Positions 24,518 to 35,209 of a DNA stretch of 35,865 nucleotides are shown here, piece after piece. The notes below the pieces were generated by a model that made no database searches, was not told where the DNA came from, and saw nothing but the letters and a program-made list of their open reading frames with translations. How positions within the stretch are numbered: position 1 is the first letter of the stretch; each line of letters begins with the position of its first letter. Source of the DNA: an uncultured Prevotellaceae bacterium (GTDB lineage Bacteria; Bacteroidota; Bacteroidia; Bacteroidales; Bacteroidaceae); contig CADCIB010000027.1 in NCBI GenBank assembly GCA_902801375.1, positions 1 to 35,865 on the forward strand, read 5' to 3'. Position numbers and translations under genes: made by a program.

Positions 24518-24766
24518 TGGAATGGCTTTTGCGGTGAACGAGAGTCTTGGTAGTGTAAGTTCTTTGTAGTCAATGTGTTGTAAAAATCGCTCATTTTGGC
24601 TGTTTTTTCGACCGAGCGACAATCTGTTTTCAAATACGCGAGTATTGACCCACTTAAATTCGAAGTTTTCTTGACAAATCAGTATCCTTGTAACTTATCA
24701 TGAATCCTTGAATTCGAAAATTCGCACTTTTTTATCTCGACAGGCTTAAAATCCAATATTTTTATG

Positions 24767-24774
24767 TACCTTTG
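24767..24774 (+). promoter_or_regulatory. Bacteroidetes -7 element of der
   Basis: TACCTTTG followed by C lies 21 bases before the der start codon. The -33 region is not a clear TTTG. Confidence 0.65.
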
Positions 24775-24795
24775 CACCCGAAAAAAAAGTAAGTT

Positions 24796-26109
24796 ATGGC
24801 ATTAGTAGCAATAGTAGGGCGCCCCAATGTGGGCAAAAGCACTCTGTTCAACCGTCTGACGAAGTCGCGCCAGGCTATTGTCAGCGAACAGGCTGGCACC
24901 ACTCGCGACCGCCAGTATGGCAAGTGTGAGTGGAACGGAAAGGAGTTTTCGGTCGTCGATACCGGCGGCTGGGTCGTCAATAGCGATGATGTTTTCGAAG
25001 AGGAAATCCGCAAGCAGGTGCTTGTGGCTACCGAGGAGGCCGATCTGTTGCTCTTCCTCGTCGATGTGCAGAACGGCGTCACTGACTGGGACGAAGACGT
25101 GGCACTCATCTTGCGGCGCACCAAGCTGCCCGTCATCTTGGTGGCCAACAAGGTGGACAACAACAATCAGCAGTACGATGCTTATGAGTTCTATAAGCTC
25201 GGACTGGGCGAGCCCTTGTGCATCAGCTCTGCATCGGGCAGTGGAACCGGCGACCTCCTTGACCTGGTGCTGGACCGGTTGCAGAACGTCAAGGACGAGG
25301 AAGACGTGGAGGACGGCATTCCGCGCTTCGCTGTCGTAGGACGCCCCAATGCCGGAAAGTCGAGCATCATCAATGCCTTCATCGGCGAAGACCGCCACAT
25401 CGTGACGGAGATAGCGGGCACGACACGCGACAGCATCTACACGCGCTACGATAAGTTTGGCTTCGACTTCTACCTTGTCGACACCGCGGGCATCCGCCGT
25501 AAAAACAAAGTGAGCGAGGACCTGGAGTTCTACAGTGTGATGCGCTCCATCCGCGCCATCGAGAATAGCGATGTCTGCATTCTGATGATCGATGCCACTC
25601 GCGGCATTGAGTCGCAGGACATGAACATCTTCCAGCTTATTCAGAAGAACAACAAGTCGCTTGTCGTCGTGGTGAACAAGTGGGACTTGGTGGAAGACAA
25701 GTCGCAGATTGTCATCAAGACCTTCGAGAATGCCATCCGCGAGCGTATGGCTCCCTTCACCGACTTCCCCATTATCTTTGCCTCGGCGCTTACCAAGCAG
25801 CGTATCTTCAAGGTGCTGGAAACCGCCAAGCAGGTGTATCTGAACCGCAAGCTGAAGATCGGCACGACGAAGCTCAACGAGGTGATGTTGCCCATCATCG
25901 AGGCAACGCCGCCGCCCAGCATCAAGGGCAAGTACATCAAGATCAAGTATTGCTCGCAGCTGCCGAATACGCAGATACCTTCGTTCGTGTTCTATGCCAA
26001 CCTGCCGCAGTACGTGAAAGAAGCGTACCGCCGGTTCTTGGAGAACAAGATTCGCGAGAACTGGACACTCACCGGTTCGCCCATCAATGTATTTATAAGG
26101 CAGAAATAG
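24796..26109 (+). CDS. der: GTPase Der (EngA)
   Basis: A 437-residue tandem GTPase needed for 50S subunit assembly. The first G domain has GRPNVGKS (8-15), DTGG and NKVD. The second has GRPNAGKS (about 182), DTAGIRRK and NKWD. The C-terminal KH-like domain is present ([16 protein letters not shown], then [27 protein letters not shown]). Length is normal. In many Bacteroidetes it directly follows era; here the AraC regulator and efflux operon lie between. It has its own promoter. Confidence 0.97.
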   Translation: MALVAIVGRPNVGKSTLFNRLTKSRQAIVSEQAGTTRDRQYGKCEWNGKEFSVVDTGGWVVNSDDVFEEEIRKQVLVATEEADLLLFLVDVQNGVTDWDEDVALILRRTKLPVILVANKVDNNNQQYDAYEFYKLGLGEPLCISSASGSGTGDLLDLVLDRLQNVKDEEDVEDGIPRFAVVGRPNAGKSSIINAFIGEDRHIVTEIAGTTRDSIYTRYDKFGFDFYLVDTAGIRRKNKVSEDLEFYSVMRSIRAIENSDVCILMIDATRGIESQDMNIFQLIQKNNKSLVVVVNKWDLVEDKSQIVIKTFENAIRERMAPFTDFPIIFASALTKQRIFKVLETAKQVYLNRKLKIGTTKLNEVMLPIIEATPPPSIKGKYIKIKYCSQLPNTQIPSFVFYANLPQYVKEAYRRFLENKIRENWTLTGSPINVFIRQK

Positions 26110-26154
26110 TTTTTTCAGGAGTTCTGAAGTCCAGGAGTTTTCAGACATTTGTCT

Positions 26155-26553
26155 ATGCGCAGAATTGTCATCATCACCATCGGTTTTGTCATTGCGGCCA
26201 TTGTGTATAGTTGCCGCAACGACAAAACCGTTGACTTTGCTGCCGCCAATGCCGCCAAGGAATACTACGACCTGCTGGTGCAAGGCCAGTACGATGCCTT
26301 TGTCGACGGCATGAACATCCCGGAGCGCATCCCAGACTCCTATCGCCAGCAGCTTGTCGACAATGCCCGCATGTTTGTGGGCGATCAGCAACAAGAGCAT
26401 CTGGGATTGCGCGAGGTGCGTGTGGTGAATTGCATCAACGACACCGTTGATGTGGCTGCTCATGCCTTCCTGATGCTTTGCTACGGCGATTCCACCATCG
26501 AGGAGGTCGTTGTCCCGATGGTGAAGCGCGATGGTCGATGGCTTATGAAATAG
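26155..26553 (+). CDS. Small lipoprotein of unknown function
   Basis: From ATG 26155 the protein has 132 residues (a TTG two codons earlier is less likely). Hydrophobic stretch 5-18 and AIVYSC give lipobox Cys20. The mature part begins with a helix (AANAAKEYYDLLVQGQYDAFVDGM), then strands ending EEVVVPMVKRDGRWLMK. That pattern resembles the NTF2-like folds of DUF4878-type Bacteroidetes lipoproteins, but I am not sure of the family. It lies 45 bases after der and is probably cotranscribed with it. Convergent with the MlaF-type gene. Confidence 0.85.
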   Translation: MRRIVIITIGFVIAAIVYSCRNDKTVDFAAANAAKEYYDLLVQGQYDAFVDGMNIPERIPDSYRQQLVDNARMFVGDQQQEHLGLREVRVVNCINDTVDVAAHAFLMLCYGDSTIEEVVVPMVKRDGRWLMK

Positions 26554-26600
26554 CTGATTCGTCTCTTTCCCTTTGGAAAATCTTTTTTCTACAATCCCGT

Positions 26601-27377
26601 TTATCCCTCCGTTGTCGGGGAGACTTGTTCTACCTCTTTCACTTTCTTAAAGAGGTCGGAGGCAAAGATGAAGTCGTTGAGTCGCTCGTTGGTGGAGGTC
26701 ATGATCTGGTCTTTCGACCCCGTCCAGGCCGCCGTTCCCTGATAGATAAAGATGATATTCTCGCCAATACCCATCACGGAGTTCATGTCGTGGGTATTGA
26801 TGATGGTCGTGATTTGCATGTCCTTGGTGATGCCATGCAGGAGGTCGTCGATGACAAGCGATGTCTTAGGGTCGAGGCCGCTGTTGGGCTCGTCGCAGAA
26901 GAGATACTTCGGTTCCAGGACGATGGCGCGGGCAATGGCCACACGCTTCTGCATACCGCCGGAAATCTCGCCCGGATATTTGCTTTCGGCTTCCAATAGG
27001 TTGACGCGGTCGAGGCATTCACGGGCGCGCTGCTGCCGTTCGCGCAGGTTCTTCGAAGAGAACATGTCGAGGGGAAACATCACATTCTCGAGCACGGTCA
27101 TTGAATCGAAAAGGGCTGCACTTTGGAAAATCATGCCCATCTCGCGGCGCAACAGCACCTTTTCGCGCTTGGTCATGGCCACGAAGTTGCGTCCGTCGTA
27201 AAGCACCTCGCCCTTTGTGGGGTCGAGCAATCCCACGATGTTCTTCATCAGCACAGTCTTTCCAGAGCCCGACTGCCCGATAATGAGGTTGGTGAGTCCG
27301 TTCTCAAACACGGCATTGATGTCGTGCAGGACTTCCTTGTCCTCGAAACTCTTATATAGGTGTTTTATTTCTATCAT
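26601..27377 (-). CDS. mlaF: ABC transporter ATPase, MlaF type
   Basis: A 258-residue ATPase of the MCE/Mla family, which moves phospholipids between the inner and outer membranes. Walker A GQSGSGKT (about 34-41), signature ISGGMQKRVAIARA, Walker B FCDEPNSGLDP and H-loop NTHDMNSV are all present, and the SGGMQKR and EPNSGLDP forms are typical of MlaF. It follows the MlaE-type permease gene in one operon, separated by 51 bases holding an 8-bp repeat. The substrate-binding MCE protein (MlaD) is not in the next gene, so it must be encoded elsewhere. Confidence 0.94.
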   Translation of the reverse strand: MIEIKHLYKSFEDKEVLHDINAVFENGLTNLIIGQSGSGKTVLMKNIVGLLDPTKGEVLYDGRNFVAMTKREKVLLRREMGMIFQSAALFDSMTVLENVMFPLDMFSSKNLRERQQRARECLDRVNLLEAESKYPGEISGGMQKRVAIARAIVLEPKYLFCDEPNSGLDPKTSLVIDDLLHGITKDMQITTIINTHDMNSVMGIGENIIFIYQGTAAWTGSKDQIMTSTNERLNDFIFASDLFKKVKEVEQVSPTTEG

Positions 27378-27392
27378 TTTATTTCAGACCAC

Positions 27393-27424
27393 TTGTCAAC
27401 TTGTTAACTCGTCAACTTGTCAAC
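27393..27424. repeat. 8-bp tandem repeat between mlaE and mlaF
   Basis: Four units of TTGTCAAC (393-400 exact, 401-408 TTGTTAAC, 409-416 TCGTCAAC, 417-424 exact, all plus 27000) fill most of the gap between the two genes. Copy-number change would alter the spacing ahead of the mlaF ribosome binding site. Confidence 0.9.
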
Positions 27425-27428
27425 TTTC

Positions 27429-28175
27429 TTAAGAAAGCAACTGCGTCAGGAACACATCGGAGAAGAGGATGAGGACGCTGGAGGAGACAACGGCATTGGT
27501 GCTGGCCTTACCCACTTCCACAGATCCGCCTTCCACGGTGTAGCCGCAGAAAGAAGCGACGCTGGCGATGATGAAGGCGAAGACCATGCTCTTGAGAATG
27601 CTCATCCAGAGGAACCAAGGCACGAAGCTGTGCGTCAGACCCAGGGTCAGGTCGTCGGGCGGCAGCACATGACCGATGTAGGCTGTGGCGTAGGCACCCA
27701 CGATGCCCATAGCCGACGAGAAGATGACGAGGAACGGCATCATCGTCAGCATGGCTGAGATCTTTGGCAGGATCAGGTATTCGGCGGAATTGACGCCCAT
27801 AATCTCCAAGGCATCAATCTGTTGGGTAACGCGCATCGTACCCAGTTCGGAAGCAATGTTCGACCCCACTTTACCTGCCAATATCAGACACATGATGCTG
27901 CTGGAGAACTCCAGGAGCATGATTTCGCGTGTGGTGTAGCCGCTCACCCAGCGGGGCATCCACGGGCTTTGGATGTTCAGTTTCATCTGAATGCAGATGA
28001 CGGCACCAATGAAAAACGAGATGAGCAACACGATGCCGATAGAGTCGACCCCGAGCTGTTGCATCTCCGTGACGTATTTCTTCATGAACATGCGAAAGCG
28101 CTCCGGGCGGGAGAAGGTCCTGCCCATCAGTATCAGATAGCGTCCGAAAATGGTAAGAAACCGATGAATAATCAT
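27429..28175 (-). CDS. mlaE: ABC transporter permease, MlaE type
   Basis: A 248-residue membrane protein of the MlaE/YrbE family. The hallmark segment EFSSSIMCLILAGKVGSNIASELGTMRVTQQIDALEIMGVNSAEYLILPK is present from about 90 (written here in part). It is flanked by the helices FFIGAVICIQMKLNI and MLTMMPFLVIFSSAMGIVGAYATAYIG, and by a closing pair. It is first in the operon with mlaF, and divergent from lptB across about 190 bases. The two systems move phospholipid and LPS respectively, so joint control at the shared upstream region is plausible. Confidence 0.94.
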   Translation of the reverse strand: MIIHRFLTIFGRYLILMGRTFSRPERFRMFMKKYVTEMQQLGVDSIGIVLLISFFIGAVICIQMKLNIQSPWMPRWVSGYTTREIMLLEFSSSIMCLILAGKVGSNIASELGTMRVTQQIDALEIMGVNSAEYLILPKISAMLTMMPFLVIFSSAMGIVGAYATAYIGHVLPPDDLTLGLTHSFVPWFLWMSILKSMVFAFIIASVASFCGYTVEGGSVEVGKASTNAVVSSSVLILFSDVFLTQLLS

Positions 28176-28207
28176 TTCTTGCTATTGCGTCTTGTTGAAT
28201 TTCCGTG

Positions 28208-28215
28208 CAAATTTA
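28208..28215 (-). promoter_or_regulatory. -7 element of the mlaE-mlaF operon
   Basis: On the minus strand TAAATTTG followed by C lies 32 bases before the mlaE start codon. Confidence 0.6.
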
Positions 28216-28270
28216 ATGATTTATTTCGAGATTCTAAGCCAGTCATGATAAAAAACTTGGTTTTTTTTAT

Positions 28271-28321
28271 GAATAAGCCACTAACAAATCATAATTTCTT
28301 CAGTGGAATGAATGCTTATTC
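28271..28321. promoter_or_regulatory. Long inverted repeat in the mlaE-lptB divergent region
   Basis: GAATAAGC (28271-28278) pairs with GCTTATTC (28314-28321), and inside it CCACT (28278-28282) pairs with AGTGG (28302-28306). The repeat overlaps the -33 zone of the lptB promoter and lies upstream of the mlaE promoter. It is a candidate operator for both. Confidence 0.45.
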
Positions 28322-28333
28322 AAATATTTGCCG

Positions 28334-28341
28334 TAAATTTG
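28334..28341 (+). promoter_or_regulatory. -7 element of lptB
   Basis: TAAATTTG followed by C lies 24 bases before ATG 28366 and downstream of the upstream in-frame ATG at 28312, so the shorter start is chosen. Confidence 0.65.
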
Positions 28342-28365
28342 CAGGCACAAATCTTGTTTGCAAAT

Positions 28366-29238
28366 ATGACTGAAGCAGAAAACATACCACAGGCAGTAGC
28401 CGACGTGGAAGTCGATGTTGCCGAGCCTCTGACAGAGAGCACGGAGCCTAAGCAGTCTGTGCTCCGGGCCGAAGGGCTGGTGAAGCGCTATGGCAAGCGC
28501 ACCGTGGTGAACGATGTGAACATCAATGTCAGGCAGGGCGAGATCGTCGGTCTGTTGGGGCCTAATGGAGCCGGAAAGACCACATCGTTCTATATGACCA
28601 CAGGACTCATCGTTCCCAATGCCGGACATATCTTTATCGACGATCAGGAAGTGACGGGTTTTCCTGTCTATAAACGTGCACAAGCTGGTATCGGCTACCT
28701 CCCGCAGGAGGCTTCCGTGTTCCGCAAACTGAGCGTCGAGGACAACATTATGGCTGTGCTCGAGATGAAGAAAGGGCTCACCAAGCACGACAGGGAGCAG
28801 AAGCTGGAGAGCCTCATCGAGGAGTTCCGTCTTGGCAAGGTGCGCAAGAACAAGGGCGACCAGCTTTCAGGTGGCGAGCGCCGACGCACCGAGATAGCCC
28901 GCTGCTTGGCCATCGAGCCGAAGTTCATCATGCTCGACGAGCCCTTCGCTGGCGTCGACCCCATCGCCGTGGAGGACATCCAGCACATCGTGTGGCAACT
29001 GAAATACCGCAACATCGGCATCCTCATCACCGACCACAACGTGCATGAGACGCTCAACATCACCGACCGCGCCTATCTCTTGTTCGAAGGACGCATCCTC
29101 TTCAAGGGCAATCCCGAGGAACTGGCGGCCAATCCTATTGTCCGCGAGAAGTATCTCGGCACCAATTTCGTGCTCCAGAAGAAGGACTTCCAGCTCATCG
29201 ACGAGCGCAAGCGACAGCAAAACGACGAGTCGGCGTGA
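28366..29238 (+). CDS. lptB: LPS export ABC transporter ATPase LptB
   Basis: From ATG 28366 the protein has 290 residues. It powers the Lpt bridge that moves LPS to the outer membrane. Walker A GPNGAGKT, the [15 protein letters not shown]-loop region, signature [14 protein letters not shown], Walker [20 protein letters not shown] and the H-loop TDHNVHETL are all in the LptB form. An acidic N-terminal extension of about 30 residues ([24 protein letters not shown] in part) and a C-terminal tail ([19 protein letters not shown]) make it longer than the usual 240 or so. A single gene, divergent from mlaE. Confidence 0.95.
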   Translation: MTEAENIPQAVADVEVDVAEPLTESTEPKQSVLRAEGLVKRYGKRTVVNDVNINVRQGEIVGLLGPNGAGKTTSFYMTTGLIVPNAGHIFIDDQEVTGFPVYKRAQAGIGYLPQEASVFRKLSVEDNIMAVLEMKKGLTKHDREQKLESLIEEFRLGKVRKNKGDQLSGGERRRTEIARCLAIEPKFIMLDEPFAGVDPIAVEDIQHIVWQLKYRNIGILITDHNVHETLNITDRAYLLFEGRILFKGNPEELAANPIVREKYLGTNFVLQKKDFQLIDERKRQQNDESA

Positions 29239-29292
29239 CGTTAAAAAATCGTATTTTTACACGTATTCTATTATTATTACAGAAAATCTTCG

Positions 29293-29300
29293 TACTTTTG
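29293..29300 (+). promoter_or_regulatory. -7 element of tig
   Basis: TACTTTTG followed by C lies 48 bases before the trigger factor start codon. The AT-rich stretch upstream lacks a clear TTTG. Confidence 0.6.
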
Positions 29301-29348
29301 CACCCCAAAATTCAAAAAGAACATTAACAAATTAGATAAGAAACAGAA

Positions 29349-30707
29349 ATGAAAGTAACATTTGAGAACCCTGACAAGGTGAATGGCCTGATGACCCTCA
29401 CGGTGGAAGAAGCTGACTTTAAGAACGAAGTAGAGAAAGAGCTCAAGAACTATCGTAAGCGCGCACAGGTGCCAGGCTTCCGTCCGGGTATGGTGCCGAT
29501 GGGACTCATCAAGCGCCAGTATGGTACTGCCGTGAAGGTAGACGTCATCAACAAGGTGATGGGACAGGAAATGTACAAGTACATCAACGACAATCACATC
29601 CACATGCTTGGCGAACCGCTGCCCAGCAGTCAGCAAGTGCCCGTAGACGTGGAGGGTGAGGCTCCCTATACATTCATGTTCGACATCGCTGTGGCTCCCG
29701 ATTTCAAGATCGAGCTCACCAGCGACGACCATATCGAATACGACGAAATCAACGTCGACGACAAGCTCATAGACCAGCAGGTGCAGGCGTATGCACAGCG
29801 TGCCGGCCATTATGAGAAGGCAGAGACCTACGAGAGCAACGACATGCTCAAGGGCGACCTGCGCCAGCTCGACGAGAACGGAAATACGCTCGAGGGCGGT
29901 ATCACCGTAGAGAGTGCGCTCATCATGCCCGAATACATCAAGGCCGACGACCAGAAGAAGGTCTTCGACGGCTGCAAACTCGGCGACATCCTCACCTTCA
30001 ATCCCCGCAAGGCTTACGAGAGCAATGCCGAGCTGAAGGGACTGTTCAAGATGGACGATGCTGAAGAGGCTGGCAAGGTCGAGTCGGACTTCAGCTATCA
30101 GATTACGGAGATTTCGCGCTTCACCCCTGCCAAGGTCGATCAGCAGCTCTTCGACGGCGTGTTCGGCGAGGGCACTTGTGCCGACGAGCAGGCTTTCCGC
30201 GAGAAGATTGCCGAAGGACTCCGCGCCACGATGGTTGACAACAGCGACTTCAAGTTCCTGCAGGACGTGCGCCGCTATTGCGAGCAGAAGGTGGGCGAGC
30301 AGACCTATCCCGTGGAACTGCTGAAGCGCGTCATGAAGAACAACAACCGCGACAAGGGCGACGACTACGTGGAGCACAACTTCGACATGAGCATCAAGGA
30401 GCTCAACTGGCACCTCATCAAGGAGCAGCTCGTAGAGGCTAACCAGATTAAGATTGAGGACGACGATGTGAAGCGCACCGCTATGGAGGCTGCCCGCGCT
30501 CAGTTCGCTCAGTACGGCATGAGCAATGTGCCCGACGAGTACCTCGAGAACTACGCTCAGGACATGCTCAAGAAGCGCGAGATGGTCGACAACTTCGTCG
30601 ACCGCAGCATCGACCGCAAGCTCACCGAAGTACTGAAGAATGTGGTGACGCTCGATCGCAAGCAGATTTCACTCGACGACTTCAACAAGTCCATGCAGGC
30701 TGTGTAA
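29349..30707 (+). CDS. tig: Trigger factor chaperone
   Basis: A 452-residue ribosome-bound chaperone. The N-terminal ribosome-binding domain carries the signature loop VPGFRPGMVPMGLIKRQYG (about 41-59). A middle PPIase-like segment follows (about 155-245, divergent from the FKBP form, as usual in Bacteroidetes). The C-terminal helical arms contain DYVEHNFDMSIKELNWHLIKEQL. Length fits the Bacteroidetes type. It precedes clpP-clpX-recQ, a conserved order that groups folding with proteolysis. A terminator at 30782-30825 separates it from clpP. Confidence 0.95.
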   Translation: MKVTFENPDKVNGLMTLTVEEADFKNEVEKELKNYRKRAQVPGFRPGMVPMGLIKRQYGTAVKVDVINKVMGQEMYKYINDNHIHMLGEPLPSSQQVPVDVEGEAPYTFMFDIAVAPDFKIELTSDDHIEYDEINVDDKLIDQQVQAYAQRAGHYEKAETYESNDMLKGDLRQLDENGNTLEGGITVESALIMPEYIKADDQKKVFDGCKLGDILTFNPRKAYESNAELKGLFKMDDAEEAGKVESDFSYQITEISRFTPAKVDQQLFDGVFGEGTCADEQAFREKIAEGLRATMVDNSDFKFLQDVRRYCEQKVGEQTYPVELLKRVMKNNNRDKGDDYVEHNFDMSIKELNWHLIKEQLVEANQIKIEDDDVKRTAMEAARAQFAQYGMSNVPDEYLENYAQDMLKKREMVDNFVDRSIDRKLTEVLKNVVTLDRKQISLDDFNKSMQAV

Positions 30708-30710
30708 CCA

Positions 30711-30781
30711 TATTTTAAGGACGTACGTGCAAGTATGTCCCTATTCGAGGCCGGCATTTCATGCCTCTGCAAATTAGCAAT
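30711..30781 (+). ncRNA. Structured RNA segment after tig, possible 3' UTR or small RNA
   Basis: Two hairpins precede the terminator: GGAC-TAC with GTA-GTCC (about 30719-30740), and GAGGC with GCCTC (30747-30767), which competes with GGCAT/ATGCC inside it. Together with the terminator they give three stem-loops in about 115 bases. No known RNA family is recognised. Confidence 0.35.
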
Positions 30782-30825
30782 AGCCTCCCGTACCTTATTA
30801 TATAGGCGCGGGGGCTTTTTTTTTA
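30782..30825 (+). terminator. Rho-independent terminator after tig
   Basis: AGCC-CCCG (30782-30790, one bulged T) pairs with CGGGGGCT (30809-30816), and CCT/AGG extends the stem, followed by a run of ten T. Confidence 0.88.
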
Positions 30826-30879
30826 TGCTATTTTCGCACAAAAAATCTTAAAAAGTGGCGGCGTTCCAACTTTTTTTTG

Positions 30880-30887
30880 TAATTTTG
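30880..30887 (+). promoter_or_regulatory. Possible -7 element of clpP-clpX
   Basis: TAATTTTG fits TAnnTTTG and lies 73 bases before ATG 30961. No clear -33 element is seen. Confidence 0.45.
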
Positions 30888-30960
30888 TATCTACTTATTG
30901 CGAGGAGGCATGCTAATTTTGCTCCTTATGAAATGTGAAACTCAATATAAACCGCTGAAT

Positions 30961-31626
30961 ATGAACGATTTCAGAAAATATGCAACCCGTCATTTGGGAA
31001 TGAATGGCCAGATGCTTGACGACGTGGTCGGCGCACAGGCCCAGTACTTGAACCCCTATATCCTGGAGGAGCGCCAGCTCAACGTCACGCAGATGGACGT
31101 CTTCTCGCGCTTGATGATGGACCGCATCATCTTCCTCGGCACCGAGATCAACGACTACACGGCCAATACCCTGCAGGCTCAGCTCCTCTATCTCGACTCG
31201 GTAGACCCCGGTAAGGACATCTCTATCTATATCAACTCACCCGGCGGAAGCGTCACGGCTGGTCTCGGCATCTACGACACCATGCAGTTCATCCAGAGCG
31301 ACGTGGCCACCATCTGCACAGGTATGGCAGCCTCGATGGCCGCTGTGCTCCTTGTGGCTGGTACCGAGGGCAAGCGTTCGGCGCTCACCCATAGCCGTGT
31401 GATGATACACCAGCCCCTCGGCGGTGTGCAAGGACAGGCCTCCGACATCGAGATTGAGGCACGCGAAATCATGAAATACAAGAAGGAACTCTATACCATC
31501 ATCTCCGACCACTCCCACACGCCGTTCGACAAGGTTTGGGCCGACTCCGACCGCAACTATTGGATGAATGCCGAGGAGGCCAAAGAATATGGTATGATTG
31601 ATGAAGTGTTGACGAAGAAGAAATGA
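30961..31626 (+). CDS. clpP: ATP-dependent Clp protease subunit ClpP, Asn in the triad
   Basis: From ATG 30961 ([16 protein letters not shown], the usual Bacteroidales start) the protein has 221 residues. It forms the barrel peptidase fed by ClpX. Ser125 in GMAASMAA and His150 in MIHQP are in place. The third residue, normally Asp in the DRD(Y/N/F) motif, is Asn199 here ([15 protein letters not shown], codon AAC at 31555-31557). Listeria ClpP1 has the same Ser-His-Asn triad and is regulated by partner assembly. Upstream in-frame starts (30898-30940) add a hydrophobic leader and are less likely. Its stop overlaps the clpX start (ATGA). Confidence 0.95.
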   Translation: MNDFRKYATRHLGMNGQMLDDVVGAQAQYLNPYILEERQLNVTQMDVFSRLMMDRIIFLGTEINDYTANTLQAQLLYLDSVDPGKDISIYINSPGGSVTAGLGIYDTMQFIQSDVATICTGMAASMAAVLLVAGTEGKRSALTHSRVMIHQPLGGVQGQASDIEIEAREIMKYKKELYTIISDHSHTPFDKVWADSDRNYWMNAEEAKEYGMIDEVLTKKK

Positions 31627-32855
31627 AAAAAGAATGTAGCTTTTGCGGAAGAAACGAGCACCAGGTGAAACTGCTCATCTCAGGCTTGCACGGTTATATC
31701 TGCGAGGAGTGTGCCGTACAAGCTTATGAGATCACACAGTCGGCTGGCATCCTCAACAATGATAAGAAGAATAAGGAGGAGAAGTTCTCGCTCAAGAAGG
31801 TGCCGAAGCCGAAGGACATCAAAGCGTATCTCGACCAGTATGTCATCGGTCAGGAAGACGCCAAGCGCTACCTCTCGGTGTCGGTATACAACCATTACAA
31901 GCGCCTGCAGCAGCCTTTGGATGCCAATGGTGTGGAGATAGAAAAGAGCAACATCATCATGGTGGGCAGCACCGGCACGGGAAAGACACTCCTGGCCAAG
32001 ACCATCGCCCGCCTGCTCGATGTGCCGTTCACCATCGTCGATGCCACAGTATTTACTGAGGCTGGCTATGTAGGCGAAGATGTGGAGAGCATCCTCTCGC
32101 GTCTGCTCCAGGTGGCCGACTTCGACGTGAAGGCTGCCGAGCGAGGCATCGTCTTCATCGACGAGATCGACAAGATAGCCCGCAAGGCCGACAACCCCAG
32201 CATCACTCGCGACGTCAGCGGAGAGGGCGTACAGCAGGGATTGCTCAAACTCCTCGAGGGTACAATGGTGAACGTGCCGCCAAAGGGTGGACGTAAGCAC
32301 CCCGACCAGGACTATATCCATGTCGACACGCGCAACATCCTCTTCATCTGCGGCGGCGCCTTCGATGGCATCGAGCGGAAGATAGCCCAACGGCTCAACA
32401 CCCATGTGGTGGGCTACAACAGCGTGCAGAACGTGCGACGCATCGACAAAGACGACCTCATGCGCTATGTGCAGCCGCAAGACCTGAAGGCCTTCGGTCT
32501 CATCCCAGAGATCATCGGCCGTCTGCCCGTCATCACTTACCTCAACCCGCTCGATCGCGAGGCCCTGCGCCGCATCTTGCTCGAGCCGAAGAACTCCATC
32601 GTCAAGCAATACGAGAAGCTCTTCGAGATGGACGGCATCAAGCTGACATTCCCAGAGGACACCCTCGACTACCTGGTCGACCAGGCCGTAGAGTATAAAC
32701 TCGGCGCCCGCGGACTGCGCTCCATCGTGGAGAGCGTCATGATGGAAGCTATGTACGAAGTGCCGTCGAGCCGCAAGAAGACATTCCAAGTGACATTAGA
32801 ATATGCCAAGCAGCAGCTTGCGCGGACTCAGCAGTTCCAGCAACAGAGCGCCTGA
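31623..32855 (+). CDS. clpX: Clp protease ATP-binding subunit ClpX
   Basis: A 410-residue AAA+ unfoldase that delivers substrates to ClpP. The N-terminal zinc domain has CSFCG and CEEC (four Cys). Walker A GSTGTGKT, pore loop GYVGED, Walker [11 protein letters not shown], sensor-1 and the C-terminal small domain ([23 protein letters not shown]) are present. The loop that docks ClpX to ClpP normally carries IGF; here the matching position appears to be VGY (THVVGYNS). Translation is coupled to clpP by a four-base overlap. Confidence 0.97.
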   Translation: MKKECSFCGRNEHQVKLLISGLHGYICEECAVQAYEITQSAGILNNDKKNKEEKFSLKKVPKPKDIKAYLDQYVIGQEDAKRYLSVSVYNHYKRLQQPLDANGVEIEKSNIIMVGSTGTGKTLLAKTIARLLDVPFTIVDATVFTEAGYVGEDVESILSRLLQVADFDVKAAERGIVFIDEIDKIARKADNPSITRDVSGEGVQQGLLKLLEGTMVNVPPKGGRKHPDQDYIHVDTRNILFICGGAFDGIERKIAQRLNTHVVGYNSVQNVRRIDKDDLMRYVQPQDLKAFGLIPEIIGRLPVITYLNPLDREALRRILLEPKNSIVKQYEKLFEMDGIKLTFPEDTLDYLVDQAVEYKLGARGLRSIVESVMMEAMYEVPSSRKKTFQVTLEYAKQQLARTQQFQQQSA

Positions 32856-32918
32856 GGAAGCAGCGTTGTGAAAGCAGCGGCTCCGCTGCCACAGCCAATA
32901 TATAAAGGAGGAAATATC

Positions 32919-35096
<2,178 letters not shown>

Positions 35097-35103
35097 CTAG
35101 TTA

Positions 35104-35203
35104 GAAAACGTTGTTTTCCAAGTCAGAAAACGTTGTTTTCTAAGTCAGAAAATACTGTTTTCCGCGTAAGAAAACGTTATTTTCTAAGTCAGAAAACAAT
35201 GCC
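35104..35203. repeat. Palindrome array with 22-bp period, locus C
   Basis: Units begin at 35104, 35126, 35148, 35170 and 35192, exactly 22 bases apart. The first two are GAAAAC-gtt-GTTTTC, the third GAAAATACTGTTTTC, the fourth GAAAACGTTATTTTC, and the fifth is a half-unit. Spacers are near TAAGTCA. It begins 8 bases after the recQ stop. Confidence 0.92.
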
Positions 35204-35209
35204 AAATAG

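Larger units (their letters stand above)
24089..24795. other. Non-coding region of 707 bases between the efflux operon and der
   Basis: No convincing gene is found; open frames here are short and unlike any known protein. It holds CTCTGCGT direct repeats (24134-24158), the palindrome array of locus B (24438-24517), a pair of AATTCGAA sites (24657-24664 and 24711-24718), and the der promoter. Nothing recognisable lies in 24170-24430. Confidence 0.7.

Noticed and set aside
24277-24633. Minus-strand frames in the gap before der
   Set aside because: They run through the palindrome array, look like no protein, and lack a promoter or ribosome binding site.
24802-26463. A 553-codon open frame on the minus strand
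   Set aside because: It is antisense to der and the following lipoprotein gene, both clear, and has no domain signs.
29277-30413. A 378-codon open frame on the minus strand
   Set aside because: It is antisense to trigger factor and covers the tig promoter.
30898-30960. Longer ClpP start
   Set aside because: It would add a hydrophobic leader absent from the usual Bacteroidales ClpP start at MNDFRKYA.
35104-35203. Possible CRISPR array
   Set aside because: Units are 22 bases in direct succession with 7-base near-constant spacers, and no cas genes are in the window. It is a tandem palindrome array, not repeats separated by unique spacers.
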